Shown piece by piece: positions 7,709 through 15,909 of a stretch of 26,345 nt of DNA. Within the stretch, counting starts at the first letter, position 1; every line of letters starts with the position of its first letter. Location of the stretch: assembly GCA_025998595.1 (NCBI GenBank), contig BNWE01000010.1:1-26345 (forward strand), in the 5' to 3' direction. The DNA comes from Alphaproteobacteria bacterium. GTDB taxonomy: Bacteria; Pseudomonadota; Alphaproteobacteria; UBA3830. The notes beneath the pieces are model-generated. The model saw nothing but the letters and a program-made list of their open reading frames with translations. It made no database searches and was not told where the DNA came from. The position numbers were made by a program, and so were the translations under genes.

Positions 7709-9928
7709 CGAGTCTGCGTATCCATAATGCATAAGCATATCAATTGCTATTTGTTGTTTCTGCCGCTCATCCAGACGCCCCCAGTTTATTAAAGCATTAT
7801 CGTTATGCGAGATCTCCCTAACAAAAGCCTCAGCTATGTTTTGAAAGCTGATGGATTCTACTAGCTTCTGCACCAAAACTTCCGGAGAAAATGCATTTTG
7901 AGCCAGCATTTGCACTATTGCTTCGAAAGTCCCCTCATTCCTAAAGCTATTTTCGTTCAAAAGTCCTGCCGGTAATTTTTCAAAAATTCGTTTCGCAAAA
8001 TTATCAGAATTTTCTATTACTTTGAAGTAGTAGAAAAGCCCCTCCGGCTTGTTATGTTTCTCGTAACGCGTTACATGAGGGATCGTAAGACCGAATTGCC
8101 CATTTAACATCTTCAGCACATTCATTTGAGCTACAGGTTCTTCGCCATATGATCTTCTATCCTCAAGACGAAATGAAAACACATCGTTAAAAATGCCGTT
8201 TATTATATTGCTGAGGCATGCATCTAATTTATCATTTGCTTGCGTAATGCGCGGATCTCTCTCTACAAAAGCATTGCTGCACCTGACTATAGCTCTTGTC
8301 TGGGCATTATCGCAGTTGTTAAAATCCTGCGTCAGATATCCGACATTTTCGGCAATGAATTGTGATGATCTATTTTGCGAGTTAATCTCCTTATTCAAAG
8401 ACTCAAAAAGATATCTAATCATGTCACCATTTCCCAAATTCAGAGTAGAGATGTGTGATATTAGATCGTATGCTTTGTTAAATACACGCAAAAAGTCAAA
8501 GCCTTTGCTATCAAGCTTGCTAACTACCTGAGCGAAAAAAGTATAAATTTCCATTGGACCAGACGTCGGAGCAGTTGTCCTGGATGACGCCAAAAACTGA
8601 GCATGCATGGTATTTCCATAGGTGCCGATTTCTTCTGGAGAAGCTGTGGTATTTACATTCATTCCCAAGGCTACTTTTATCCCATTCGCATAAATACGAC
8701 CGATGGATTCGTCGGACAATCCTTGAGCTTTTCCCGATAATTTTTCAAAAATCGTGTTAATTCGCTTCATTTTATTGCCGTTGGCCACTAGAGAAGAAAT
8801 ATCATCTGGAGAAACATCTACGCTTTCTAGTCCAGCACGCTCATATGGGAAGTAATTTTCACTATTGATTCTGTGGGCGAAAGTGTCTCTAACTCTCTCC
8901 GAGAGGCAAAGTTCCTCGTACAGGTATTGGTGGTAACATAATATGAATTCTTCGACTGCTTTGACTTTATCCGAACCATTTTCATCGAAATAGATTTCGT
9001 TTATTAGCCCTGTGATGTCAACATAAAGCCTAAATGAATTAACGTCATACTTAACAAATTCCTCCAGTCCAGCCAAAGCTCCATTTAGAGAACAGCTATC
9101 ATTGGCATAGTCAATGTTGAAAAAAGCTTTATATCCTAAAAATTTTCTCAAAGCTTGGCGGTCTTCAAGACTGCCGTCAAGGTCTGTTGTCTTTATTAAA
9201 TCACCAACCAGATCGCGATCCTCATTCAAAGGATTGCATTTGTTGCCAAATTCTTCCTTTATTTTTTCTTCATATTGTGCGTTCTTATAAATGCAATTGG
9301 ATAAAATCTCCACAAAAGTATTGCGAGCTACGATTGCCGCTCTAATTTTACCCAACGTGACTTCATCGACACCAATGGGATCGTTGTCATTTAGTGAAGT
9401 GACCAAATTATACGCTACACGTTCTTGGCATTTGATTTTACCATTTGCCATCAACTCCTTGATAGTTTTGGCTATGTCATCGTCGTCGCAAAATGCTCTG
9501 CAGGAATCATTGGATGACAATGCCTCAACAATATTAACGATGTTAATGCGATTTCCAAAACTGTTCTGGAGTAGAAACTGTCGCACTTTGTTTGATATAT
9601 TTCTTCCGGTATGAGTCTTGAAGAATTCATCGAAGTCATTTGTAAATGTATTTGTAAATATGCGGTCTTTTTCTGGCTCGATACTTCCTTCATGCCCGAT
9701 GCATTTTTGCCTCTGTTGTTGTATATTTTGTTGGTAGAATCTATGCCATCCCAATTTTGCCATGGAAGAATATTGTTGGCAATCGTCAGGTGATGGATAG
9801 CTATATATCTCAATGCCGTCCATGCTCTTCATGGCAGTCAGAGCCTCCATATCTTCCATAGCACAGACCATATGTGCATAACAAGCGACTCCCAATAGAA
9901 GAGTACTACAGGTAAAAATATTTCTCAT
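7700..9928 (-). CDS. Large secreted protein C2, paralog of C1 (function unknown)
   Basis: A 742-residue protein starting MRNIFTCSTLLLGVACYAH, a signal peptide very like that of C1. I start at 9928 because GGAG sits 8 bases upstream and the product then lines up with C1; upstream in-frame ATGs lie in or beyond the promoter. Shared motifs with C1 are NSFGNRIN near residue 115, LCYHQYLYEEL near the middle, MNVLKMLNG, EGLFYY and the C-terminal QIAIDMLMHYGY. It is shorter than C1 in the central region. The last codons and the stop come from a palindromic repeat, so the C-terminus may have been reset by it. No enzymatic motif is recognised. Confidence 0.87.
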   Translation of the reverse strand: MRNIFTCSTLLLGVACYAHMVCAMEDMEALTAMKSMDGIEIYSYPSPDDCQQYSSMAKLGWHRFYQQNIQQQRQKCIGHEGSIEPEKDRIFTNTFTNDFDEFFKTHTGRNISNKVRQFLLQNSFGNRINIVNIVEALSSNDSCRAFCDDDDIAKTIKELMANGKIKCQERVAYNLVTSLNDNDPIGVDEVTLGKIRAAIVARNTFVEILSNCIYKNAQYEEKIKEEFGNKCNPLNEDRDLVGDLIKTTDLDGSLEDRQALRKFLGYKAFFNIDYANDSCSLNGALAGLEEFVKYDVNSFRLYVDITGLINEIYFDENGSDKVKAVEEFILCYHQYLYEELCLSERVRDTFAHRINSENYFPYERAGLESVDVSPDDISSLVANGNKMKRINTIFEKLSGKAQGLSDESIGRIYANGIKVALGMNVNTTASPEEIGTYGNTMHAQFLASSRTTAPTSGPMEIYTFFAQVVSKLDSKGFDFLRVFNKAYDLISHISTLNLGNGDMIRYLFESLNKEINSQNRSSQFIAENVGYLTQDFNNCDNAQTRAIVRCSNAFVERDPRITQANDKLDACLSNIINGIFNDVFSFRLEDRRSYGEEPVAQMNVLKMLNGQFGLTIPHVTRYEKHNKPEGLFYYFKVIENSDNFAKRIFEKLPAGLLNENSFRNEGTFEAIVQMLAQNAFSPEVLVQKLVESISFQNIAEAFVREISHNDNALINWGRLDERQKQQIAIDMLMHYGYADSPA

Positions 9929-10010
9929 GTCGTTTACTCCATTCGTAAAATAAAAAACCGCAACAATCTTGTGCATCCTTTCGTCAACAACAAAGCATCG
10001 CTGCATTGTA

Positions 10011-10039
10011 ATAATAGCACATTTTTTATGTTCTTTCAA
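10011..10039 (-). promoter_or_regulatory. Predicted sigma70-type promoter of protein C2
   Basis: On the minus strand: -35 TTGAAA, 17-base spacer, -10 TATTAT preceded by TGC (extended -10). The leader would be about 75 bases. It has the same architecture as the C1 promoter. Confidence 0.6.
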
Positions 10040-10131
10040 GTGCAAATTAGAAATATTCTATATTTTTTATTATTGAAGCAATTTTTATGTTTTTTGTTGA
10101 AGTAAGAATATCGAAAAATATTCCCAAAAGC

Positions 10132-10161
10132 TTGCTTTTTGGTTTATTCATATGTTATAAT
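10132..10161 (+). promoter_or_regulatory. Predicted sigma70-type promoter of protein A2
   Basis: -35 TTGCTT, 18-base spacer, -10 TATAAT (consensus) preceded by TGT (extended -10). The start would be near 10168, about 45 bases before the start codon. Confidence 0.65.
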
Positions 10162-10212
10162 ACGCGTGTGGCTTGTGATACTAAAGTATTTTTATTTAAG
10201 AGGAGTTAAGAC

Positions 10213-13200
10213 ATGAGAAAATTGTTGATGGGGGCATCGGTCATAGCGCTGTCATGTCAATGCTGCGGAATCATTGCGCATAGCGCAGATATGTCCGTTA
10301 ATCTTGCAAAAAAAACACATGTTAGCAGTAGTGCGCCTGCATATAATGAGGAGTACCTTAAAAAGTGCCTAGATACACTGACTAAGAATCCTCTGGAAAC
10401 AAAAGGGGAACTTTCAAATCCAGAATATCTCTCTGGTACAATCGATTGCCTCACTGCAATTGCAGCCATAAGAAAATGCAAGAAGATTTTAACGGAAAAC
10501 GGAAATGCACAATATGCCGACGGCATAGATTTTCTCGAAAAACCACTGGAACCAACCTCAAGCATCAGAGAAGCAGGAGCATATCTGCTGTTTTTCGATA
10601 GAGCCAAAGTTAGCAAACGGCTAAAGGATAGACTTGTTCTTGCCCGTACTAGCGCGCCAAATCCATTGGAATCCCTGAAAATGCGCAGCAATATTCTGCT
10701 CGAATACATCCAACTAATCTGCGCTATATCACAATCTGAAGAGCTAAGAGAAAAAACTCCTCTAAAGGCAAATGAAATTTTTCTGGATGAATGCGTTCTG
10801 AATGAAATGAAACCGGATATGAAACTTGCCATTAGATATCGACAAAAGAACAAAGAAACTTTTGATGCTCATATGATCCAGTGTGGATCGGTGGGGGCAA
10901 GCGAAGATTGCGTGGTACGAGCCGTTGATATCATGGTGAACGCTCTATTGTATTCCAATGTAACCGAAGATAATAGCAGCGGTGATTATGAACGATTCGT
11001 TAGATCGTTCCCCACAATTGGAATGAAGCCGTGGATTTTGGACTACTGTCGCGGCGCCTTTAAGATTGGCATAGGAACGAGAGTCGCCGTTCTGACGCTT
11101 CCGGGGAATTCAAATGAAAATGAGGTTCAAAAAAGCAAAGATTTCGCAAAATTGGCGGTAAGCACCTTCAGGGATAAGGCGGGGGATAGAAATAAAGATA
11201 AGACTTTTGATCCATTGCAAGCTCTGAGACTCATGAGACATCTCGGAGACAATGATCTAAAAAAACTCCTGGCGCTAACAAAGTTTGATGGAAAATATTG
11301 CGATTCCTCCAATTACAATCAGGATTTTTTTGCTTTTGCAGAGTTGATGAGCATATATCTCGGCGATAAATTTCCAGCAGCTTTTGCAACACTTCTGGAG
11401 AATTCATATATAATATCGTTTGATGCCGAGGTTGCCGAGAGATTCAAAACGCTTTGTTGTCATTCTCCACAACTGCGAACCATAATGATGCGTCATCTGT
11501 TGGGAAGAATGGCCGCCACCATCAAACATCCATTTTTGTTGTTTTTGGCAAATGGACAACCGAAAGCTCTGCTGAACATTATGAGCAGAGCGGACTTTCA
11601 AGGAGCAGATGAAGATTTTTTGTTTGATTTTTTGGTGAAGACCTGCTGTTTTTCTATGGATTCTCAGCTCGATGGAAATGAACTAATAATGGATGTTATT
11701 ACCAAAAGCACAGGAAATAAATTTAGTCCAGAGTTCGCCAAAAGATTAATAGATTCAGACGCTTTCTGCGCTCTACCGGAACTCATGGGATTCATAGATG
11801 GCATTGAACAAGATCCAACCGCAATAGAAGTTGTAACAAATGCGCTGCTAAATAGAGCGAAAAAACCTAGAATTGGCTACAACGTTATGATGGCTCTTTC
11901 GAATCTATACACATCTTTGAACGCTCAAGTTTCAGCTGAAGTCACAACTAGAGTCATAAACGATCTAATTTCACTTGGAGATACTCTGAAATACATGAAT
12001 TATATGTTAGCCGATACGCTGGTTGATAAAGGAGGGCGTTTTACTTTTGAACAAATGGATTTCTTGATTAAACACATCAGCGATTCCCGCGTGGGAACTC
12101 TCATACAAAAGACTGATTTTAGTGATGATAGCCAGACAAGAATCCAGGAACAGCTAATGATTTTTAATAGGGATTATCTGATTGACGATGGAAGCAATCT
12201 ACTGTCTGAAAAAAGACCGAGAATTCTACTGGCGTTGGCGGACAAACAAACCAATCGCAAGCTAGAGCCGAAGTTCAGCTGCAAGTTAATTGGAACACTT
12301 TATCCGGAAGAAATTACCGCGGCAAGAGAATTATGGGATCTGCAAAATCCAGACGTTGTTCTAGCCTGCATAGCCGCAAACGACGAGGCGTCAGCCAACG
12401 CGACGTTGGATCCGCATTCAGGAGATGCTGTAACAACCGTCACATCTGCATGTGATGTAATTACTTCAACGTTGCAGGCACATCTTCCCTACATTCCGGA
12501 AGATGAAGAAAACTGGGGCAGTGTTACGCCGGAAATTCCACTTATGTTGACTGGTTTTTTGGGGGCGAAAAACTTTTGCGACGATAGTGGTGATGTCGGC
12601 AGTGTTTCTCTTCCGGACTGGGCAAAGGGAATATTGGGGACGTTGCCTCCGTCTAGTCAGCCACAGTCATCATCATCTTCTAGTTCCTCGAGTAGTGACA
12701 TTGGCGAATGGGAAACAAGTGCATGGGAATATGGTTTCGAAGAAGAAAGTCATGAGGAAGATGTAGATCCAGATTTAGGCAGAACTCCTCCACCGGACTT
12801 TCCGGCTGTTTCCGAGAGATTTCCTTCTCCACCGCCGTATTCTGGCATTTCTGATTCTCCTCCGCCAGCATCTCCGCCCGCGGCCTATTCATTTTCTAGT
12901 TCCTCAAGTAGTGGTTCTTCGGCGAGTTCTGCAGGATTTCCTCCACTATATGCTCCGCATTCGTCTCTTGGTGGAATCGAAGCCGGGATTTCCTCCTCCT
13001 CCTCTTCTCAATCGGAAGAAAACGCAGATTCGAACTCTGCTGAAGACAATGAACGCTGGTATGAATTTTGCAGTGCGTTCCAAAATCATTACATATCCGG
13101 AACATATTTTGCTAGTTCTGGCGAGAGAGTGAAGATATTGGCAAGGCCGTTTTGTGTCTCCGAAAGGCCGTTTTTGGTTCCAACTGAAGCAGAGCTAGCA

Positions 13201-13341
13201 TTGAAGATAGCGCTTGCATCCACAACAACAGGTGATAGCAAAGCAGAAAACGAATCCAGCGTCACGCTGGCCACTGTTAGCGTTTACCAACTTATGGAGC
13301 AGGAAAGAGCCTATTGGTTGAATCCATTGCGCAAAAAATAG
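10213..13341 (+). CDS. Large secreted protein A2, paralog of A1, Ser/Pro-rich C-terminal part (function unknown)
   Basis: A 1042-residue protein starting MRKLLMGASVIALSCQCCG, a signal peptide nearly matching A1. Its ribosome site AAGAGGAG is the same as that of A1. Residues of about 30-720 align with A1 (AYLLFFD, LLEYI, EMKPDM versus EMKPEM, MNALLYSN, KPWILDYC, IGYNVM, LGDTLKYM, FNRDY versus LNRDY). Residues of about 815-945 are Ser runs, acidic patches and PPPY-type proline motifs. The end carries the block also seen in A1: QNHYISGTY, a phenylalanine-rich strand, then VSVYQLMEQER. Two palindromic repeats lie in frame inside it (12395 and 13256). It is divergent from C2. The pairing with C2 mirrors A1 with C1. 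Function unknown; export is the only role the sequence supports. Confidence 0.87.
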   Translation: MRKLLMGASVIALSCQCCGIIAHSADMSVNLAKKTHVSSSAPAYNEEYLKKCLDTLTKNPLETKGELSNPEYLSGTIDCLTAIAAIRKCKKILTENGNAQYADGIDFLEKPLEPTSSIREAGAYLLFFDRAKVSKRLKDRLVLARTSAPNPLESLKMRSNILLEYIQLICAISQSEELREKTPLKANEIFLDECVLNEMKPDMKLAIRYRQKNKETFDAHMIQCGSVGASEDCVVRAVDIMVNALLYSNVTEDNSSGDYERFVRSFPTIGMKPWILDYCRGAFKIGIGTRVAVLTLPGNSNENEVQKSKDFAKLAVSTFRDKAGDRNKDKTFDPLQALRLMRHLGDNDLKKLLALTKFDGKYCDSSNYNQDFFAFAELMSIYLGDKFPAAFATLLENSYIISFDAEVAERFKTLCCHSPQLRTIMMRHLLGRMAATIKHPFLLFLANGQPKALLNIMSRADFQGADEDFLFDFLVKTCCFSMDSQLDGNELIMDVITKSTGNKFSPEFAKRLIDSDAFCALPELMGFIDGIEQDPTAIEVVTNALLNRAKKPRIGYNVMMALSNLYTSLNAQVSAEVTTRVINDLISLGDTLKYMNYMLADTLVDKGGRFTFEQMDFLIKHISDSRVGTLIQKTDFSDDSQTRIQEQLMIFNRDYLIDDGSNLLSEKRPRILLALADKQTNRKLEPKFSCKLIGTLYPEEITAARELWDLQNPDVVLACIAANDEASANATLDPHSGDAVTTVTSACDVITSTLQAHLPYIPEDEENWGSVTPEIPLMLTGFLGAKNFCDDSGDVGSVSLPDWAKGILGTLPPSSQPQSSSSSSSSSSDIGEWETSAWEYGFEEESHEEDVDPDLGRTPPPDFPAVSERFPSPPPYSGISDSPPPASPPAAYSFSSSSSSGSSASSAGFPPLYAPHSSLGGIEAGISSSSSSQSEENADSNSAEDNERWYEFCSAFQNHYISGTYFASSGERVKILARPFCVSERPFLVPTEAELALKIALASTTTGDSKAENESSVTLATVSVYQLMEQERAYWLNPLRKK
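12395..12409. repeat. Palindromic hairpin repeat, copy R3 (inside A2)
   Basis: CCAACG-CGA-CGTTGG followed by GATCC. It is read in frame as part of SANATLDP, at the junction between the conserved body of A2 and its low-complexity part. Confidence 0.75.
13256..13270. repeat. Palindromic hairpin repeat, copy R4 (inside A2)
   Basis: CCAGCG-TCA-CGCTGG, read in frame as SSVTLA, in a frame and orientation different from R3. It lies about 85 bases before the A2 stop. Confidence 0.78.
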
Positions 13342-13416
13342 AAGATGTTTGGGAGCTCTGTTTTTCGGTTTGCAAATAGCTTCCATAAAAAAAATGAAAA
13401 AAATTTAAAAAAGCAC

Positions 13417-13445
13417 TTGACTTCTTAAGGCGACTCCATTATACA
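13417..13445 (+). promoter_or_regulatory. Strong predicted sigma70 promoter without a clear gene
   Basis: -35 TTGACT, exactly 17 bases, -10 TATACA. This is among the closest matches to consensus in the window. Expected start near 13452. The gene for the next secreted protein begins 350 bases later. Confidence 0.6.
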
Positions 13446-13451
13446 TGGGGT

Positions 13452-13675
13452 ACTTGTTTTTAGGATGTGTGCCATGCTCAAGAGAGCAAACAAAAATCAT
13501 TGCGCTTCTTTCGAATCCAAAATGGTCGTCGGATATTTTGGGAAAGATGAAGCCATGGTGTGCGCACATAACGGCTCAAGTGCACAGCCAATGGTAAGCG
13601 CTCATTGCTGCGGCATTTCGCGCTACTATATTCGAACTATTTTGGCCTAGCAAGCCAATATAATTACTTTTTTAC
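13452..13675 (+). other. Possible small transcript or small ORF of unknown nature
   Basis: The region behind the 13417 promoter contains a 61-codon frame (13465-13650, MCAMLKRANKN and onward) with no good ribosome site. It ends with a weak hairpin (TTGGC/GCCAA, about 13641-13657) followed by a T-rich stretch. It could be a small RNA, a remnant of a gene, or a long leader of the 13807 gene. The rest of the spacer up to 13806 is AT-rich, with two related segments containing ATGTTTCRTG (about 13691 and 13727). No known RNA family is recognised. Confidence 0.3.
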
Positions 13676-13806
13676 TTACAATTTGTTTCGATGTTTCGTG
13701 TTTGATATGAGCATTTTTATTTTTTAATGTTTCATGTTGAGTGCAAACAATTTTTTATTGGAGCTTCTGTCAAAGGCTCTAGGTTATTTATTTTATGGAG
13801 AACGAT

Positions 13807-14697
13807 ATGTTATACAATTTTAAGAAATTTACATGCGAGATAGCATGTTCTATGGTCGATAAGGTTAAAGCTATGCTCTGCATACTAATGTGCGTGGTGT
13901 GCATGAATGCAGTATGCATGCAAGCTTTTATAGATGAAGCGAACCAAGTGTTAGCTGGCCATGAAAAATACAATATGGTAAATCTTCTAAGGAAGTGTAG
14001 ACGAGATAATGGTGGACAAGCGCTAACAGATGAGAATGCCACGAGAAAGCTTTTAAAGGCTGTTTTTCTTCCGGCTGCCCGAAATCGCGTAGGTTTCACC
14101 AAAGTGGAAGTAGATATGCTGGATGACATGAGAAATTCATTCCTGCAACACGTTGAGTATCACTTTCCTGGAACAGTGGTACAAGGCAAAACACGTTTTT
14201 TAGATGCAGATTTTGGAACTGTTTTTAACGCATTTGTGGCTAGCAAGAAATTCGGTTTTCTCGATGGAGGAAATGGTCCCACTGTTGTTACTAGCGATAC
14301 GGAAAATCGTGATACTGGAGGATACAAAGCTGCTAGCTGGAAGAGTGCTTTTTCATCTGTGAGACGTCGCTCAACAGGAAAAGATACTCCTGTACGTGAA
14401 GTTAACCGCGTGGTGTTTTTCTTCAATCCTGTTAAATGCATAACCTACAGAAAAGCTGTAAACGCGGCTGTACGAGTAGGTATGGCAAAAACTACGCAGG
14501 CAGCTATGGAAGAAGCTATGATGGCAACTATGCACGCATGGAAAGTAACTGCAAATGCTGCAGTTGTTGCAGACACCGTTGTCAAAGCTGTAACTGCGGC
14601 GATACAAATGAATACACAAATAGCAAAGGAAGCTGCTATGCGAGCAGTTATGGAATCGCATTTTTGCGGCGGTACTTTCTATCCTGATGTTGATTAA
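13807..14697 (+). CDS. Small secreted protein with an Ala-rich helical C-terminus (function unknown)
   Basis: A 296-residue protein. I choose the ATG at 13807 because GGAG (13797-13800) lies 6 bases before it. An in-frame ATG at 13795 overlaps that site and is less likely. Residues of about 20-40 form a hydrophobic Cys/Met-rich segment (AMLCILMCVVCMNAVCM), a signal peptide or a membrane anchor. A globular-looking middle follows, with no recognised motif. Residues of about 210-285 are a long Ala/Met/Val-rich amphipathic helix built from related short blocks (AAVRVGMAKT, AAMEEAMMAT, AAMRAVMES). A good terminator follows at 14742. No family is recognised. Confidence 0.75.
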   Translation: MLYNFKKFTCEIACSMVDKVKAMLCILMCVVCMNAVCMQAFIDEANQVLAGHEKYNMVNLLRKCRRDNGGQALTDENATRKLLKAVFLPAARNRVGFTKVEVDMLDDMRNSFLQHVEYHFPGTVVQGKTRFLDADFGTVFNAFVASKKFGFLDGGNGPTVVTSDTENRDTGGYKAASWKSAFSSVRRRSTGKDTPVREVNRVVFFFNPVKCITYRKAVNAAVRVGMAKTTQAAMEEAMMATMHAWKVTANAAVVADTVVKAVTAAIQMNTQIAKEAAMRAVMESHFCGGTFYPDVD

Positions 14698-14741
14698 CTT
14701 TATGGCATTTTTGCTATATATATGATGCTGAATTAGCGAGT

Positions 14742-14770
14742 TGCAGGATTTTTAAAAGATCCTGCATTTT
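14742..14770 (+). terminator. Rho-independent terminator after the 13807 gene
   Basis: TGCAGGAT and ATCCTGCA form a perfect 8-bp stem around a 9-base AT-only-but-one loop, followed by TTTT. It lies 45 bases after the stop codon. Confidence 0.75.
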
Positions 14771-14803
14771 CAAATATAAAAACACATTTCTTAATTATAC
14801 CAG

Positions 14804-14832
14804 TTGCCATTATCATCTTTTATGTCTAAACT
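14804..14832 (+). promoter_or_regulatory. Possible promoter of the 14885 gene
   Basis: -35 TTGCCA, 17 bases, -10 TAAACT. The -10 overlaps a perfect 6-bp hairpin (GTCTAA/TTAGAC, 14824-14842). This is the best candidate between the terminator and the gene, but it is weaker than the others here. Confidence 0.35.
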
Positions 14833-14884
14833 CTTCTTAGACGGTAGAAATAGTTGTTTTTTAATAAGAGGAGTGGATTTTCAC

Positions 14885-15601
14885 ATGGGTATCACAAAAT
14901 TTTTTGTTAGTATTATTTGTTGCTTTGCATGTATTGAGGTAATAGGCGGTAATATGAATCTTCCAACCATAGCATTTTCCAAAAAAGAAGGAGTTGCTTT
15001 ATCGGCATATCACAAACAAATGGCAGATCCAGCTATGGGATTTAAATACTTTATGCCAAGGTCCAAAAATGAACTGCTTTCATTGTATAATCTATATATA
15101 TCGGGAGAGATAAAGAGTCGACGCGGTGTGCCAGTTGCCGAAGCTTTGTGGGGCAATATTGTTGACAACGTGGATGCGGAGTTTTCTTTCAGATGTGAGG
15201 ACAACGATAAATCTATCATAGATGATTACCTGTCGTATTTTAGTGATTTCATAAAAATCGTAGATGAATTTCATGATCAGTCTTTTTTGGAAGTTTTACA
15301 TCATAGAGGTAGATGCAATCTAGGAAAATCATTGGCGTTGTTTGTTATATCTTCTGAAGATTATCTAGAGGAGTCTAATTTAGCGCGGGAGTTCACTTAT
15401 CTTCCGTACATGGTTAGCGAAATCGATAAAATCTTAAATGCAAGTCGTAGTTTTCAGGATATTAAGCTGGCAGAGTTCTACAGAACGCATTATTTGACGG
15501 ATGAATTTCGTAATTCTCCCAAATATCAGGAAATGTATAATGCAATAGCAAAAACTTTTGAGAAGGGCGTTTCTTTGGCTGGTTTTCTTCCGAAAAAATA
15601 G
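14885..15601 (+). CDS. Small secreted protein (function unknown)
   Basis: A 238-residue protein. The start at 14885 (MGITKFFVSIICCFACIEV) gives a clean signal peptide, with AAGAGGAG 11 bases upstream. An earlier in-frame ATG at 14804 would place a polar stretch before the signal and lies in the putative promoter. The mature part is acidic and helical with no known domain (PRSKNELLSLYNLYISGE, then a long helical C-terminal half ending AGFLPKK). The G of its TAG stop is the first base of a partial palindromic repeat. Confidence 0.75.
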   Translation: MGITKFFVSIICCFACIEVIGGNMNLPTIAFSKKEGVALSAYHKQMADPAMGFKYFMPRSKNELLSLYNLYISGEIKSRRGVPVAEALWGNIVDNVDAEFSFRCEDNDKSIIDDYLSYFSDFIKIVDEFHDQSFLEVLHHRGRCNLGKSLALFVISSEDYLEESNLAREFTYLPYMVSEIDKILNASRSFQDIKLAEFYRTHYLTDEFRNSPKYQEMYNAIAKTFEKGVSLAGFLPKK

Positions 15602-15616
15602 CCAACGTGACGATCC
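15601..15616. repeat. Partial palindromic repeat, copy R5
   Basis: GCCAACGTGACGATCC looks like the common unit with the TTG before GATCC missing. It begins on the last base of the stop codon of the 14885 gene. Confidence 0.55.
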
Positions 15617-15691
15617 TTGCGGGACATGTGTTTTCTGCTTTGCTACCTTTCCATAGAGAGTTTTTTTGCAAAATATGGTTCAAATGCTTCA

Positions 15692-15888
15692 TCAAAAGAT
15701 AAAGAAAACAGTAGCTTCAAATCTGAAACGTATTGAAAAACTCAAAGAATGAGGAACGACAGCAATAAGCCATCGTTTCCATTCTTTTTCACAAGTTTCT
15801 AATCCATATGTCAATTGAGCATTTTTTTCTGTCACGACAAAGAAAGCGTCTATGACGATTAAAGCTACACCTTTCTTCTCTGAAGCTT
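15692..15888 (-). pseudogene. Possible decayed coding remnant between convergent genes
   Basis: The 308-base spacer 15602-15909 contains an open minus-strand stretch of about 65 codons with no start codon and no ribosome site. It reads EKKGVALIVIDAFFVV and later EKEWKRWLIAVVPHSLSF. The first part is reminiscent of the strand around a catalytic Asp in some DDE transposases, but this is a weak resemblance. It may be noise. Confidence 0.25.
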
Positions 15889-15909
15889 ATCCATTTTATC
15901 AATAGCCGG

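Noticed and set aside
9349..9362. CCCAACGTGACTTC as another palindromic repeat copy
   Set aside because: Only one arm matches; it encodes an ordinary EVTLG stretch in C2 and is likely chance.
13350..13400. Hairpin GGGAGCT/AGCTTCC after A2 as a terminator
   Set aside because: The loop is about 20 bases and the stem is followed by A's rather than T's on the plus strand; not convincing.
13490..13520. TTCGAATCC as a possible tRNA T-arm
   Set aside because: No acceptor, D or anticodon stems fit around it.
14371..14687. Alternative open frames on both strands inside the 13807 gene
   Set aside because: They arise from the Ala-rich repetitive 3' part of the gene; the chosen frame has the signal segment and ribosome site.
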